From contig JBLFWM010000003.1 in NCBI GenBank assembly GCA_047611265.1, forward strand, positions 1-64,000: DNA of 64,000 bases, in the 5' to 3' direction. Source of the stretch: GCA-2698665 sp047611265. GTDB lineage: Bacteria; Pseudomonadota; Gammaproteobacteria; GCA-002705445; GCA-002716945. A program made the position numbers and the translations under genes. The notes beneath the pieces are model-generated. The model was not told the DNA's origin. It saw only the letters and a list, made by a program, of their open reading frames with translations, and did not search any database. How positions within the stretch are numbered: the first letter of the stretch is position 1; each line of letters begins with the position of its first letter. Shown piece after piece: positions 45,368-55,116 of this stretch.

Positions 45368-45925
45368 ATGATTGATGATATTAAAAAAGATGCAGAAGTT
45401 AGCATGGCGAAGGCAATTGAGGCTTTAAATAACGCATGCGGACAAATAAGAGCTGGGAGGCCTAACCCAAGCATGTTAGATCAAATTGAGGCTGATTATT
45501 TTGATGCTAAAACACCACTAAAACAGCTAGCAAACATAACGATCACTGACGCGTCTACAATCAGTTTAAACATTTGGGATAAAACAGCTATCAAGGCTAT
45601 TGAAAAAGCCATACTAAATTCTAATCTAGGGTTGTCACCTGTCATTAATGGAATGGTAATTCACATTAAAATTCCACCCCTTACTCAGGAAAGGAGAAAC
45701 GAATTAATTAAGATTCTTAAGAAAGAGGGTGAGAACACCAAAGTCTCTCTAAGAAATGTAAGAAGGAATATAAATACTAATATCAATAATCTTGAAAAAG
45801 AAAAAAAAATATCCAAAGATTTTGAGCGTGACTATATTATCGAGATTCAAGGAATCACTGATAAATATATAAAAATATCCGAGGAAATTATAGATAAAAA
45901 AATCTTAGAAATAAGTGAAGTATAG
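45368..45925 (+). CDS. frr: ribosome recycling factor
   Basis: 185 aa, exact family length. A three-helix bundle and beta domain with SKIRTGR-like QIRAGRPNPSMLD, IPPLTQERRNELIKI and VRNVRRNIN. With EF-G it splits post-termination ribosomes. It starts 2 bp after pyrH. Confidence 0.97.
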   Translation: MIDDIKKDAEVSMAKAIEALNNACGQIRAGRPNPSMLDQIEADYFDAKTPLKQLANITITDASTISLNIWDKTAIKAIEKAILNSNLGLSPVINGMVIHIKIPPLTQERRNELIKILKKEGENTKVSLRNVRRNINTNINNLEKEKKISKDFERDYIIEIQGITDKYIKISEEIIDKKILEISEV

Positions 45926-45927
45926 TA

Positions 45928-46662
45928 ATGTCTAGCAAAATAATTTCCCACATATCTATAATAATGGACGGAAATGGAAGATGGGCAAATCAAAGAAATA
46001 TGCCTAGAGCTTATGGCCATAAAGAAGGTGTAAGCGCTATTAATAAAATTGTTTCAGCTTGCTTGGTTAGACAAATATCAGAATTATCATTATTTGCATT
46101 CAGCAGTGAAAATTGGAATAGACCTGACTATGAAGTTCAATTTTTGTTGAAGTTATTTGAAGACTCAATTAATAAATACGTTGATGACTTACATTCAAAT
46201 AATGTGAGAATTGAGTTTATTGGAAACCTAGAATCATTTTCCCCTAAACTTTTAAAAAATATTAGTCAAGCAGAAAATATGACAAGAGATAATACTGGTC
46301 TAAAATTAAATTTTGCAATTAATTATGGCGGACAATGGGATATAGTGAATGCTGTTAATAATATGTTGGATGATATAGATTTTTCATTACAAACTAAGAA
46401 AATTAGCGCTGCAGATTTTAAAAAATATTTATCTTTACAAGGTAACAGTCCAGATTTATTAATTAGAACGGCTGGAGAACAAAGGTTAAGTAATTTTATG
46501 TTATGGCAGCATGCGTATACTGAACTGTATTTTACAGACTGCCTATGGCCTGATTTTAACGAAAAGGAATTAGATGTTGCTATAGAATATTATCAAAAAA
46601 GAACCAGAAAGTTTGGCTTACTAAATTCCTCTAATGACATAATTAAAAAAGATGCTAAATAG
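45928..46662 (+). CDS. uppS: undecaprenyl diphosphate synthase
   Basis: 244 aa cis-prenyltransferase: MDGNGRWANQR with the catalytic Asp, FAFSSENWNRP, and C-terminal RTAGEQRLSNFMLWQHAYTE. It makes the C55 carrier lipid for peptidoglycan and O-antigen. It overlaps cdsA by 11 bp. Confidence 0.97.
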   Translation: MSSKIISHISIIMDGNGRWANQRNMPRAYGHKEGVSAINKIVSACLVRQISELSLFAFSSENWNRPDYEVQFLLKLFEDSINKYVDDLHSNNVRIEFIGNLESFSPKLLKNISQAENMTRDNTGLKLNFAINYGGQWDIVNAVNNMLDDIDFSLQTKKISAADFKKYLSLQGNSPDLLIRTAGEQRLSNFMLWQHAYTELYFTDCLWPDFNEKELDVAIEYYQKRTRKFGLLNSSNDIIKKDAK

Positions 46663-47497
46663 AATTTTTACTGGAATTGCTTTAGCTTCTTTTTTTTTAA
46701 TCCTACTTCTTTTTAGTAATGGATTCATTATAGGAACATTATTTTCTATAATAGCAATATATGGATACTATGAGTGGCTAACTATCTGCAAGGCTTCCAA
46801 ACATAATGTATACTTTTTCTTGTTGTTAATTATACTCTTCATGGTTCTTTTATTAACGTATCACACTCATTCCCTTGTTTTAGTATTTGCATATTTTTCA
46901 ATATTTATATGGCTAATGATGCTTTTAGATTTATTACTGAATCTTAATATTTATAAAAAACTTCTAAGTTTGAACTCTAGTATTGTAGGATTAGTATTTA
47001 TAGTGATGACATGGTTCTTATTTATTTCACTTGGCAGCACTAGTAATACAGAAATTTTTCTACACAACTATTTATTATTTTCATACTCTGAACTATCAGG
47101 TTTAAATAAATATTATTTATTCTTAATTAGTATTGTTTCACTAACAGATATGTCAGGATACTTTGTTGGAAAAACTATAGGCAAAAATAGTTTATGCCCA
47201 TCAATTAGCCCTAAAAAGACAGTAGAAGGTTTTATTGGATCATTAATTATCCCATTAGTAATATTTTTTATATTATTTAATTTTGTTTTCTCAACACCTA
47301 TCCTAATTAGTGATATCATTTTTATGTTATTATGTTGCATATTTTGCACGATTGGAGATTTATCAGTGAGTGTTTACAAAAGATTTCATGACGTCAAAGA
47401 TTCAGGAAGTATTCTGCCGGGCCATGGTGGCATTTTGGATAGACTTGATAGTTATCTCCCTACAATCTCTATTTTACATATTTGGTTATTCTTGTAA
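46652..47497 (+). CDS. cdsA: phosphatidate cytidylyltransferase
   Basis: 281 aa, polytopic (about eight helices). The CDP-DAG synthase signature is near the C-terminus: KRFHDVKDSGSILPGHGGIL followed by DRLDS. It makes CDP-diacylglycerol for all phospholipids. The stop shares one base with the dxr ATG. Confidence 0.95.
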   Translation: MLNRIFTGIALASFFLILLLFSNGFIIGTLFSIIAIYGYYEWLTICKASKHNVYFFLLLIILFMVLLLTYHTHSLVLVFAYFSIFIWLMMLLDLLLNLNIYKKLLSLNSSIVGLVFIVMTWFLFISLGSTSNTEIFLHNYLLFSYSELSGLNKYYLFLISIVSLTDMSGYFVGKTIGKNSLCPSISPKKTVEGFIGSLIIPLVIFFILFNFVFSTPILISDIIFMLLCCIFCTIGDLSVSVYKRFHDVKDSGSILPGHGGILDRLDSYLPTISILHIWLFL

Positions 47498-48690
47498 TGA
47501 TTACTATTCTAGGTTCAACAGGGACAATTGGAAAAAACACATTATCAGTTTTAAAAAACACAGGAAAAGAAAATAAAGTGTTTGCACTTAGTGCCAATAA
47601 AAATATCAATCTTTTATTTCGACAGATTAAAGATTTCAACCCAAGGTATGCAGTTATATCTGATAAACCTAATGCATTAAAGCTTATAGAATTTTGTAAT
47701 AAAAATAAAATAAAAACTAAAATATTATTTGGTGAAAAGAACTTATCGTTTATAAGTACTCATAAACAGTGCAAATGTGTGTTATCAGCAATAGTTGGAG
47801 CTGCTGCTCTCAAGCCAACTTATGATGCTGCAAAATCTGGAAAGAAGATACTTTTAGCTAATAAAGAATCTTTAATTATGTCAGGTAAACTTTTGATTAA
47901 TGCAGCTCATAAAAGCGGCGCTATTCTGATTCCTGTAGATAGTGAGCATAATGCTGTTTTGCAGATTTTATCTTCATTTGGTATTGATTATGATAATTCA
48001 GTTAGAAAAAAAATTTCTAAAGATGTAGAGATGATTACCTTAACAGCTTCCGGAGGACCATTTTTAAATTATTCGAAGAATAAATTGTCAAAAGTTACTC
48101 CTAAAGAAGCAGTTAATCACCCTACATGGAAAATGGGTAAAAAAATCTCTGTAGATTCTGCATCTATGATGAACAAAGGCTTAGAAGTTATTGAGGCTGC
48201 AATATTATTTGATTTAAAACCTAATCAAATCAATGTTCTTATTCATCCTCAAAGTATTGTTCATGCATTAATTACATTTACAGATGGATCAGTAATTTCA
48301 CATATGAGCGCACATGACATGAGAATTGCAATTAGCTACGCCTTATCATGGCCTGGAAGACATAAATTAAAGATTAACTCATTGAAAAAATTTAAAATAG
48401 ATAAACTCTCGTTCCATGAAGTTAAACCAAATCAATTTAAATGTTTAGATTTATGTATGAAAGCTCTAAGTATTGGCTATAATGCCCCTACCATCTTAAA
48501 TGCAGCTAACGAAATAGCTGTTTCAAAATTTCTTGAAAATAAGATTAAATTTATTGATATACCAGTTATAATTGACCAAGCATTAAAGAATATGCCAATC
48601 ACTAAGAGTAATACGCTTAAATCTATATTAGAATGTGATCAACTTACAAGGGACTATATAACTAACTACATAAATACAACATGGAAATAA
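47497..48690 (+). CDS. dxr: 1-deoxy-D-xylulose 5-phosphate reductoisomerase
   Basis: Start set at the ATG at 47497 (MITILGSTGTIG), overlapping the cdsA stop (TAATG); an upstream in-frame GTG/ATG stretch adds only non-family residues. About 397 aa. NADPH site GSTGTIGKNTL, metal site VDSEHNAV, and the substrate loop HPTWKMGKKISVDSASMMNK. It performs the second step of the MEP isoprenoid pathway, feeding uppS just upstream. Confidence 0.96.
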   Translation: MITILGSTGTIGKNTLSVLKNTGKENKVFALSANKNINLLFRQIKDFNPRYAVISDKPNALKLIEFCNKNKIKTKILFGEKNLSFISTHKQCKCVLSAIVGAAALKPTYDAAKSGKKILLANKESLIMSGKLLINAAHKSGAILIPVDSEHNAVLQILSSFGIDYDNSVRKKISKDVEMITLTASGGPFLNYSKNKLSKVTPKEAVNHPTWKMGKKISVDSASMMNKGLEVIEAAILFDLKPNQINVLIHPQSIVHALITFTDGSVISHMSAHDMRIAISYALSWPGRHKLKINSLKKFKIDKLSFHEVKPNQFKCLDLCMKALSIGYNAPTILNAANEIAVSKFLENKIKFIDIPVIIDQALKNMPITKSNTLKSILECDQLTRDYITNYINTTWK

Positions 48691-50033
48691 TACAAAGCAT
48701 TTTTGGTTTTTTTATTGCAATTGGCATATTAGTTACATTCCATGAGTTTGGTCATTTCTATATAGCTAGATTATTTAATGTAAAAGTGCTTAATTTTAGT
48801 ATTGGTTTCGGTAAGACGCTATTTAAAAAACAATTTAGCAATGAAGGGACAGAGTATTCTATTGGATTAGTTCCCTTGGGTGGGTACGTGAAGATGCTTG
48901 AGTCTTCAGAATTAGACCCCGAAACAGATAAGAGCGAGTATGCCCATTGTTTTGATAAACAATCTGTATATAAGAAATTTTTAATAGTTGCAGCTGGGCC
49001 TGCTTTTAATCTAATTTTGGCAGTTATTTTTTTCACCATTGTCCATTTTTCTGGAATTACTGGCATGAAACCATTTGTGACATCAATCGAAGGTCATAAT
49101 TTATCTCAAGTTAAAAATAAATCATTCCATGAAATTATTGAAGTAAATAGTGTTGCGACTCAAAGATGGCAAGATGTTAGAGTTGAAGTGCTTAATGCTG
49201 TAGTAAATAAAACAAAACTAAATGTGCTCGTCAAAGATCATGAAAATAATATAAATAACATTAATATTAGTTATGATAATAATATTTTACAAGAAGATGG
49301 AGATGTCATCATTAATCTTGGATTCCATCCTAAGGCTCCGGAAATTCCATCAGTAATCGGCACTATTGAAAATAATTCCCCGGCTTCTTTAGCTGGCCTC
49401 CAGGTTGGAGATCAAATTTTGAGTGTTAACGGCAAGAATGTTGATAATTGGGGCTTACTAGTTGAGAACATTCAAGATAATCCAAACAATATATTGAAGT
49501 TAAAAATTAATCGTTCTGGAGAAAAATTGGACGTAATTCTTGTGCCAGCAGTTAACTCAGCTTCCGAGGATGGAAAAGGCTATGCTGGTATATCAGCAGA
49601 TAGAAACGCACTTAATGAGTTTAGGGTTCTTGTTAAATATCCATTTTTTGAATCAATATATAAATCTACGCTTTTAACATACAATTATTCACTACTAACA
49701 TTTAAAATGATTTTTGAGTTATTCACAGGGCAAGCCAATATGAATAATATAAGTGGTCCTCTGAGTATCGCTGAATTTTCTGGTAAATCACTATCAATGG
49801 GATTTGTGTACTTTGCTTACTTACTTGCGATACTAAGTATTAGCTTAGGAGTTCTTAATCTGCTTCCAATACCAGTGCTTGATGGTGGTCACCTAGTTTA
49901 TTATATGTTTGAAATGTTAACTGGAAAACCTGTGCCGGAAAAATTTCAACTTATTGCTCAACAGTTTGGAATATTAGTCCTATTTGGTATTATGATCATA
50001 GCCTTCTATAATGATTTCGCGAGGATTTTATAG
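48681..50033 (+). CDS. rseP: site-2 regulated intramembrane protease RseP
   Basis: 450 aa. Zn site HEFGHFYIAR in the first helix (residues about 21-25), central periplasmic PDZ domains (one clear: NSPASLAGLQVGDQILSVNG), and the third ligand in NLLPIPVLDGGHL near residue 400. It cleaves the anti-sigma factor within the membrane to release RpoE, and clears signal-peptide remnants. Overlaps dxr by 10 bp; bamA follows. Confidence 0.96.
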   Translation: MEIIQSIFGFFIAIGILVTFHEFGHFYIARLFNVKVLNFSIGFGKTLFKKQFSNEGTEYSIGLVPLGGYVKMLESSELDPETDKSEYAHCFDKQSVYKKFLIVAAGPAFNLILAVIFFTIVHFSGITGMKPFVTSIEGHNLSQVKNKSFHEIIEVNSVATQRWQDVRVEVLNAVVNKTKLNVLVKDHENNINNINISYDNNILQEDGDVIINLGFHPKAPEIPSVIGTIENNSPASLAGLQVGDQILSVNGKNVDNWGLLVENIQDNPNNILKLKINRSGEKLDVILVPAVNSASEDGKGYAGISADRNALNEFRVLVKYPFFESIYKSTLLTYNYSLLTFKMIFELFTGQANMNNISGPLSIAEFSGKSLSMGFVYFAYLLAILSISLGVLNLLPIPVLDGGHLVYYMFEMLTGKPVPEKFQLIAQQFGILVLFGIMIIAFYNDFARIL

Positions 50034-52438
50034 TGTTACTTAGAATATTTTTTTTATTACTTATATTCTTAGCTCCACTTAATAGCACTAATGTCTATGC
50101 GGAAGATGAGGGTGTGGAAAATCCCATTATATCTAACATCATCATTCAGGGTAATAATCGAGTTACGAATAATACAATTCTGAGTTATTCAAATGTAGAA
50201 CAGGGAGATAAGTTTAGTCCCGAGCTAGTGAAACAGATAATTAAAGATTTATATGAAACTAAGTATTTTGATGATATATCAGTTTCATTAAACTTTAATG
50301 ATCTAATTATAAATGTAAGTGAAAAACCAATAATTTCAAAGATTGTTATTACTGATAATAATATTATTGAGGATGAGGATATCCTACAAGCATTAGAGGA
50401 TGTTGGTATTACTAATACTAGACCATATGATAAGAATATATTTGATAAAATTGAACAAGAACTTACAAGATTATATTTTGATAGAGGAAGGTATAGCGCT
50501 ACCATTGCATCAAAGGTTATTGAGTTAGAGAGAAATAGAGTTTCAATTGAATTAGTAATTGATGAAGGTGATGCCTCTGCCATCAAAGAAATAAATATTA
50601 TTGGAAATAAAGCTTTTTCTAAAAATAAAATACTTGGCGTGATGTCATCTGGTACTAAATATTTTTTTGAGTTTTGGTCATCTAAAGATACTTATTCAAG
50701 TTCTATATTAAGATCCGATATAGGTAAGATAGAGAATTATTATTTAAACAGAGGTTATGTAAGATTTCGTGTTTTATCAAATCAGGTGAACCTGTCTAAC
50801 GATAACAAAGATATAATTATCACGATAAATATTGATGAAGGGGGAAAATACGAGTTCGGTGATATTAAGCTGTATGGAAATTCAGTTATTGAGCCAGAAA
50901 TCATTAAAAGTAACTTATCGCAAATAATACTACCTAAGCAGACATTTTCGCGTCAAAGACTTCAGGAGTCTGAAGAACTACTTGAATATCTTTTGGGAGA
51001 CGAAGGTTTTGCTTTCCCGGAAGTCTCATCATTGCCAGTTATTGATGACGTAACAAAAATTGTTGATATTGAGTTTAGAGTAGATCCTGGGCAAAGAAGT
51101 ACAGTTAGAAGGATTAATATTACAGGTAATGACAATACAAATGACGAGGTTTATAGAAGAGAACTACGTCAGTTTGAGTCTGCTCTTCATAGTAATAAAA
51201 ATATTGAAAGATCTAAAATAAGACTCCAGAGGCTTAAATTTGTCGAAGATGTTAAGGTTACAAAAACTAAGGTGTCTAACTCTAGTGATTTAGTTGATGT
51301 GACTTTTGCTATTAAAGAACGTAAGTCTGGTGAATTCAAAGTTAGCGCGGGTTGGTCTGATACAGATGGGGCAATTTTTGATATAAATCTTCAACAAGAT
51401 AATTTTCTTGGTTATGGAAAAAATATAGGTTTAAAAGCTTCAAAAAGTACTGTTAATACATCATTGCAATTCTTATTAACAGATCCTTATTATACATTTG
51501 ATGGTGTGAGTAGAACTGTGACCGCAACACTTAGCTCGACAGATGTTAGCGCTACCTCTACAGCATCATATCTTTCTGATACTTTTGCTGGTGGAGTTAT
51601 GTATGATATGCCTGTTTCAGAAACATCTACATTCGGAATAGGTTACGATATTTCTTTGACTGATTTTACAACAACCATAGGATCTCCAATTATAGTTACC
51701 CATCATGTTTCTGATCATGGAAATGCTGCTTTTGGTATAAAGCTTAAAAGTAATTATATTACGGATACAAGGAATCGAACGGTTTTTGCAGAAACTGGCG
51801 TATTAACCCGGTTAAATGCTGATGTTTTCCTAGCTGCCACAGGAGCTTCTCATATGTCGGTAACACATAGAACAGAGTCCAATAGAGGATATATATTGAA
51901 GACATTTGGTTTTGATTGGGCAACAGTTTTTCAACTTAAAACAACGGTTGGAATTGGTGCTGGGCTTGGAGGTACAACATCTCTACCTTTTTACAATAAA
52001 TACTTTGCTGGTGGTAATACTACCGTTAGAGGATACAAGGGCTCTAGCTTAGGTCCTTTAACATATAATGCGGCAAGAACGATCGAAGGTAGTGGCGCAC
52101 ATTCATGTAGAGCAAAAGCCGTACCCGGTAAATTTACAAAGTGCGATGCAGTAGGCGGAGATTTTATGACGACAGCGCAATTTAATTGGGTATTCTCTCC
52201 ACCACCCTTTTTAGGAGAAGACACGAGAGCATTACGAACAACTTTGTTTTTTGATGTAGGAAACGTATTTGAGAAAGTTAATAACTTCAATTATAATCAA
52301 TTAAGAGCAAGTTATGGTATAGAATTTAATGTACTCACTCCAATAGGCGGAGTTTCCGTAGGATTGGTAGCTGCTGTTAACGACAGAGAAGGGGATGACC
52401 TGCAACCGGTAATTTTTCAACTAGGAGGAACTTTTTAA
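50033..52438 (+). CDS. bamA: outer membrane protein assembly factor BamA
   Basis: 801 aa from GTG at 50033. Signal peptide to about residue 24, five POTRA domains (about 28-420), then a 16-strand barrel with the conserved VRGY (TTVRGYKGSSLGPL) and a terminal Phe (LGGTF). It inserts beta-barrel proteins into the outer membrane. One insert in the barrel has a pair of Cys (SCRAKAVPGKFTKCDA) that could form a loop disulfide. Confidence 0.97.
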   Translation: MLLRIFFLLLIFLAPLNSTNVYAEDEGVENPIISNIIIQGNNRVTNNTILSYSNVEQGDKFSPELVKQIIKDLYETKYFDDISVSLNFNDLIINVSEKPIISKIVITDNNIIEDEDILQALEDVGITNTRPYDKNIFDKIEQELTRLYFDRGRYSATIASKVIELERNRVSIELVIDEGDASAIKEINIIGNKAFSKNKILGVMSSGTKYFFEFWSSKDTYSSSILRSDIGKIENYYLNRGYVRFRVLSNQVNLSNDNKDIIITINIDEGGKYEFGDIKLYGNSVIEPEIIKSNLSQIILPKQTFSRQRLQESEELLEYLLGDEGFAFPEVSSLPVIDDVTKIVDIEFRVDPGQRSTVRRINITGNDNTNDEVYRRELRQFESALHSNKNIERSKIRLQRLKFVEDVKVTKTKVSNSSDLVDVTFAIKERKSGEFKVSAGWSDTDGAIFDINLQQDNFLGYGKNIGLKASKSTVNTSLQFLLTDPYYTFDGVSRTVTATLSSTDVSATSTASYLSDTFAGGVMYDMPVSETSTFGIGYDISLTDFTTTIGSPIIVTHHVSDHGNAAFGIKLKSNYITDTRNRTVFAETGVLTRLNADVFLAATGASHMSVTHRTESNRGYILKTFGFDWATVFQLKTTVGIGAGLGGTTSLPFYNKYFAGGNTTVRGYKGSSLGPLTYNAARTIEGSGAHSCRAKAVPGKFTKCDAVGGDFMTTAQFNWVFSPPPFLGEDTRALRTTLFFDVGNVFEKVNNFNYNQLRASYGIEFNVLTPIGGVSVGLVAAVNDREGDDLQPVIFQLGGTF

Positions 52439-52442
52439 TACT

Positions 52443-52949
52443 ATGAACACTATATTTAAATCAATGCTATTTTGTCTTATCACGGCAATATTTATTCCGT
52501 CATCCGCTAGCGCAGAGCTTAAGCTAGGAATAGTAAATTTGGATCAACTATTTAAAGAGATTCCTATCTATAATGAATCACAAGCAAAAATAAAAAAAAA
52601 GTTTGATCCTAAGGCAAGAAACCTTAAAACTTTAGAAGAGGAATGGAATGGTTTGAATGAAAAGTATTTAAAGAATGAAACAGTGATGTCTGATAAGGAG
52701 AAAAAAGTACTTGTTGAAAAAATTCAAGCAATAGAAGTTAAGTTTAGAAGCGGGCAAGAAAAAATTCAAACTGACTTACAGAAAATGCAACAGCAAGAGC
52801 TTTCTAAAATTAGAGCTATTGTTGAAGCTGCAATTGAAGAATATGCTGAGAACAATGATTTTGATATTATTATGCGAGCTGATGGTACTACTCTTTATGC
52901 AAAATCATATATTAATATTACGCAAGAGATCATCTCTAAACTTCAATAA
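52443..52949 (+). CDS. skp: periplasmic chaperone Skp (OmpH)
   Basis: 168 aa. Signal peptide ending about Ala24 (PSSASAELKLG), then the Skp pattern IVNLDQLFKEIPIYNESQAK and a long coiled-coil tentacle rich in Lys/Glu/Gln. It holds unfolded outer-membrane proteins on their way to BamA. It lies between bamA and lpxD as usual. Confidence 0.94.
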   Translation: MNTIFKSMLFCLITAIFIPSSASAELKLGIVNLDQLFKEIPIYNESQAKIKKKFDPKARNLKTLEEEWNGLNEKYLKNETVMSDKEKKVLVEKIQAIEVKFRSGQEKIQTDLQKMQQQELSKIRAIVEAAIEEYAENNDFDIIMRADGTTLYAKSYINITQEIISKLQ

Positions 52950-53899
52950 TGAGGCTTAAGAAAAAATATTCTTTAGAAGAAATATCTTCGAAATATAATT
53001 GTAAAATATTAGGTGATAGTCAAATTACTTTTGAATATGTATCAAGTATATTTAATAGTAAAGATAATTCTATTGCATATATAAATGATATAAAGAGTGT
53101 TTCACATATAGATAAAACAAGACTTTCATGCGTTATTACAACTAGTGAGATTGCATCTAAGATAAAAATTCCTGTAGTAATTCATGAGAACCCTCAATTA
53201 TTATTCATTAAAATTATTAACGAGTCATATAATCCATCTGACAGCAGCATGTTTTCTAATACAATGGATCCATGTAATGTCATAGATGTATCAGCAACTA
53301 TTGGAATAAACTCTGTGATAGGTAAGAATGTTACTATTGGAAAATTCTCGATAATATACCCTAATGTTACAATATGTGATGATAGTATCATTGGCGATAA
53401 TGTCATAATCCAGTCTGGAGCAGTGATTGGTTCTGACGGTTTCGGTCTTATAAAAGATTCTGATCTTTGGGTAAGAGTTCCTCATATAGGAAATGTTGTA
53501 ATTGGCAATAATGTTGAGATTGGTGCAAATACTACAATTGATAAAGGAACAATTGATAGCACGATAATTTCTGACAATGTTAAAATTGATAACCTAGTTC
53601 ATGTGGCTCATAATGTTAAGATAGGGAAAAATACAGCGATAGCTGCATGTGTAGGAATAGCCGGTAGCACTAGCATTGGGGAAAATTGTACAATTGGTGG
53701 TGGAAGTGGATTGAATGGGCATATTCATGTAACTGATAACGTACATATACATGGTATGACGATGGTCACTAAATCTATTAAAGAAGCAGGAATGTATGCT
53801 TCTGGAACAACTGTTGAGCCAGCTGATAGTTGGAGAAAAAATCAAGCAAGGTTTAAAGAATTAGATACATTGGCAAAATCAATTAAGAAGAAAATATAA
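52949..53899 (+). CDS. lpxD: UDP-3-O-acylglucosamine N-acyltransferase
   Basis: 316 aa. An N-terminal uridine-binding domain is followed by a left-handed beta helix of hexapeptide repeats (IGKNVTIGKFSIIYPNVTI). The catalytic His is in NLVHVAHNVKIG. It adds the second acyl chain (N-2) in lipid A assembly. It is about 25 residues shorter than E. coli LpxD. The start shares one base with the skp stop. Confidence 0.96.
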   Translation: MRLKKKYSLEEISSKYNCKILGDSQITFEYVSSIFNSKDNSIAYINDIKSVSHIDKTRLSCVITTSEIASKIKIPVVIHENPQLLFIKIINESYNPSDSSMFSNTMDPCNVIDVSATIGINSVIGKNVTIGKFSIIYPNVTICDDSIIGDNVIIQSGAVIGSDGFGLIKDSDLWVRVPHIGNVVIGNNVEIGANTTIDKGTIDSTIISDNVKIDNLVHVAHNVKIGKNTAIAACVGIAGSTSIGENCTIGGGSGLNGHIHVTDNVHIHGMTMVTKSIKEAGMYASGTTVEPADSWRKNQARFKELDTLAKSIKKKI

Positions 53900-53914
53900 A
53901 TTTGGAGAACAAAG

Positions 53915-54346
53915 ATGAGCGACAATGATATTCAAAATTATTTACCACATAGATATCCATTTTTATTAATAGATAAAATACTAGATTTTAAAAAACATGA
54001 TTTTCTGAAAGCACAAAAAAATGTAAGTAATAATGAGCCATTTTTTCAAGGACATTTTCCTGGTCATCCAGTATTTCCTGGCGTTCTTATTTTAGAAGCC
54101 ATGGCTCAGGCAACAGCTTTGCTAGATTTTAAAAGTAACGAAAGAGAAAAAGATAGCCTTTTATATTATTTTGTAGGAATTGATAAAGCTAGATTTAAAA
54201 AACCAGTTGTACCTGGTGATATAATGATAATCGACGTTAAGCTTAATCAAAGCAAGAGAGATGTTCACAAGTTTACAGCCTCATGCATGGTTGACGAGAC
54301 TATTGTTTGTACAGCAGAGCTATTAGGAGCTGTCAGAGCTAAATAA
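53915..54346 (+). CDS. fabZ: 3-hydroxyacyl-[acyl-carrier-protein] dehydratase
   Basis: 143 aa hotdog fold. The active site is FFQGHFPGHPVFPGVLILEAMAQ, where the first His and the Glu are catalytic. It dehydrates 3-hydroxyacyl-ACP, competing with LpxA/LpxD for the same substrate. GGAGA ribosome site. Confidence 0.97.
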   Translation: MSDNDIQNYLPHRYPFLLIDKILDFKKHDFLKAQKNVSNNEPFFQGHFPGHPVFPGVLILEAMAQATALLDFKSNEREKDSLLYYFVGIDKARFKKPVVPGDIMIIDVKLNQSKRDVHKFTASCMVDETIVCTAELLGAVRAK

Positions 54347-55116
54347 TGATTCATCCAACTGCAATAATTAGTAAATCTGCCAAAATTGATTCATCAGTTA
54401 CTGTTGGACCTTATTCTATAATTGGTGAGAATGTTGTTATATTAGAAAATACAATATTAGAGAGCCATGTTGTAATTAAAAAAAATACAACGATTGGTCG
54501 GAATAATAAGATATATCAATTTGCTTCAATTGGTGAAGACCCCCAAGATCTTAAATTTAATAATGAGGAGACTTATCTTTTTATTGGGGACAATAATGTG
54601 TTTAGAGAATTCTGTACAATAAACAGAGGTACTACTACAGGTATAGATGAAACTGTAATTGGTTCAAATAATCTTTTTATGACATCCAGTCATGTTGCAC
54701 ATGATTGCGTTATAAAAGATAATTGCATATTATCGAATGCCGCATCATTAGCAGGGCATGTCAGAATAGGCAATAATGTCTCTCTTGGTGGATTTACATT
54801 AGTCCATCAATTTTGCGAGATAGGAGACTATGCATTTAGTGGATTAGGTACTGTAATTTCAAGAGATGTTACGCCTTATACGCTTGTTGCTGGTAATCAT
54901 GCTCAAGCCTATAAGATTAATACTGCTGGCTTAAAAAGAAAAGGTTTTGGTTTAGATACAATTAAAGGGTTAGAAAAAGCGTTTAAGTTATTTATTAAAT
55001 CTAAAGCTAGTAGAGATGAAGTTAATGCAGAATTTAGCGCCCTAAACCTAAACCATAAAGAGGTTCAATATTTCGTTAGTTTTATAAATAGTAGTGAAAG
55101 AGGAATTACTAGATAA
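54346..55116 (+). CDS. lpxA: UDP-N-acetylglucosamine acyltransferase LpxA (possibly UDP-GlcNAc3N-selective)
   Basis: 256 aa left-handed beta helix plus C-terminal helices (TAGLKRKGFGLDTI). Catalytic His119 in SSHVAHDC. Counting from that His, the position equivalent to the E. coli acyl-chain ruler Gly173 is Leu167 (AFSGLGTV), which predicts a shorter hydroxyacyl chain than C14. In P. aeruginosa a Met here gives C10. The neighbouring gnnA/gnnB genes suggest the acceptor is UDP-GlcNAc3N, giving an amide rather than an ester at C3. The gene abuts the convergent lpxB. Confidence 0.95.
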   Translation: MIHPTAIISKSAKIDSSVTVGPYSIIGENVVILENTILESHVVIKKNTTIGRNNKIYQFASIGEDPQDLKFNNEETYLFIGDNNVFREFCTINRGTTTGIDETVIGSNNLFMTSSHVAHDCVIKDNCILSNAASLAGHVRIGNNVSLGGFTLVHQFCEIGDYAFSGLGTVISRDVTPYTLVAGNHAQAYKINTAGLKRKGFGLDTIKGLEKAFKLFIKSKASRDEVNAEFSALNLNHKEVQYFVSFINSSERGITR

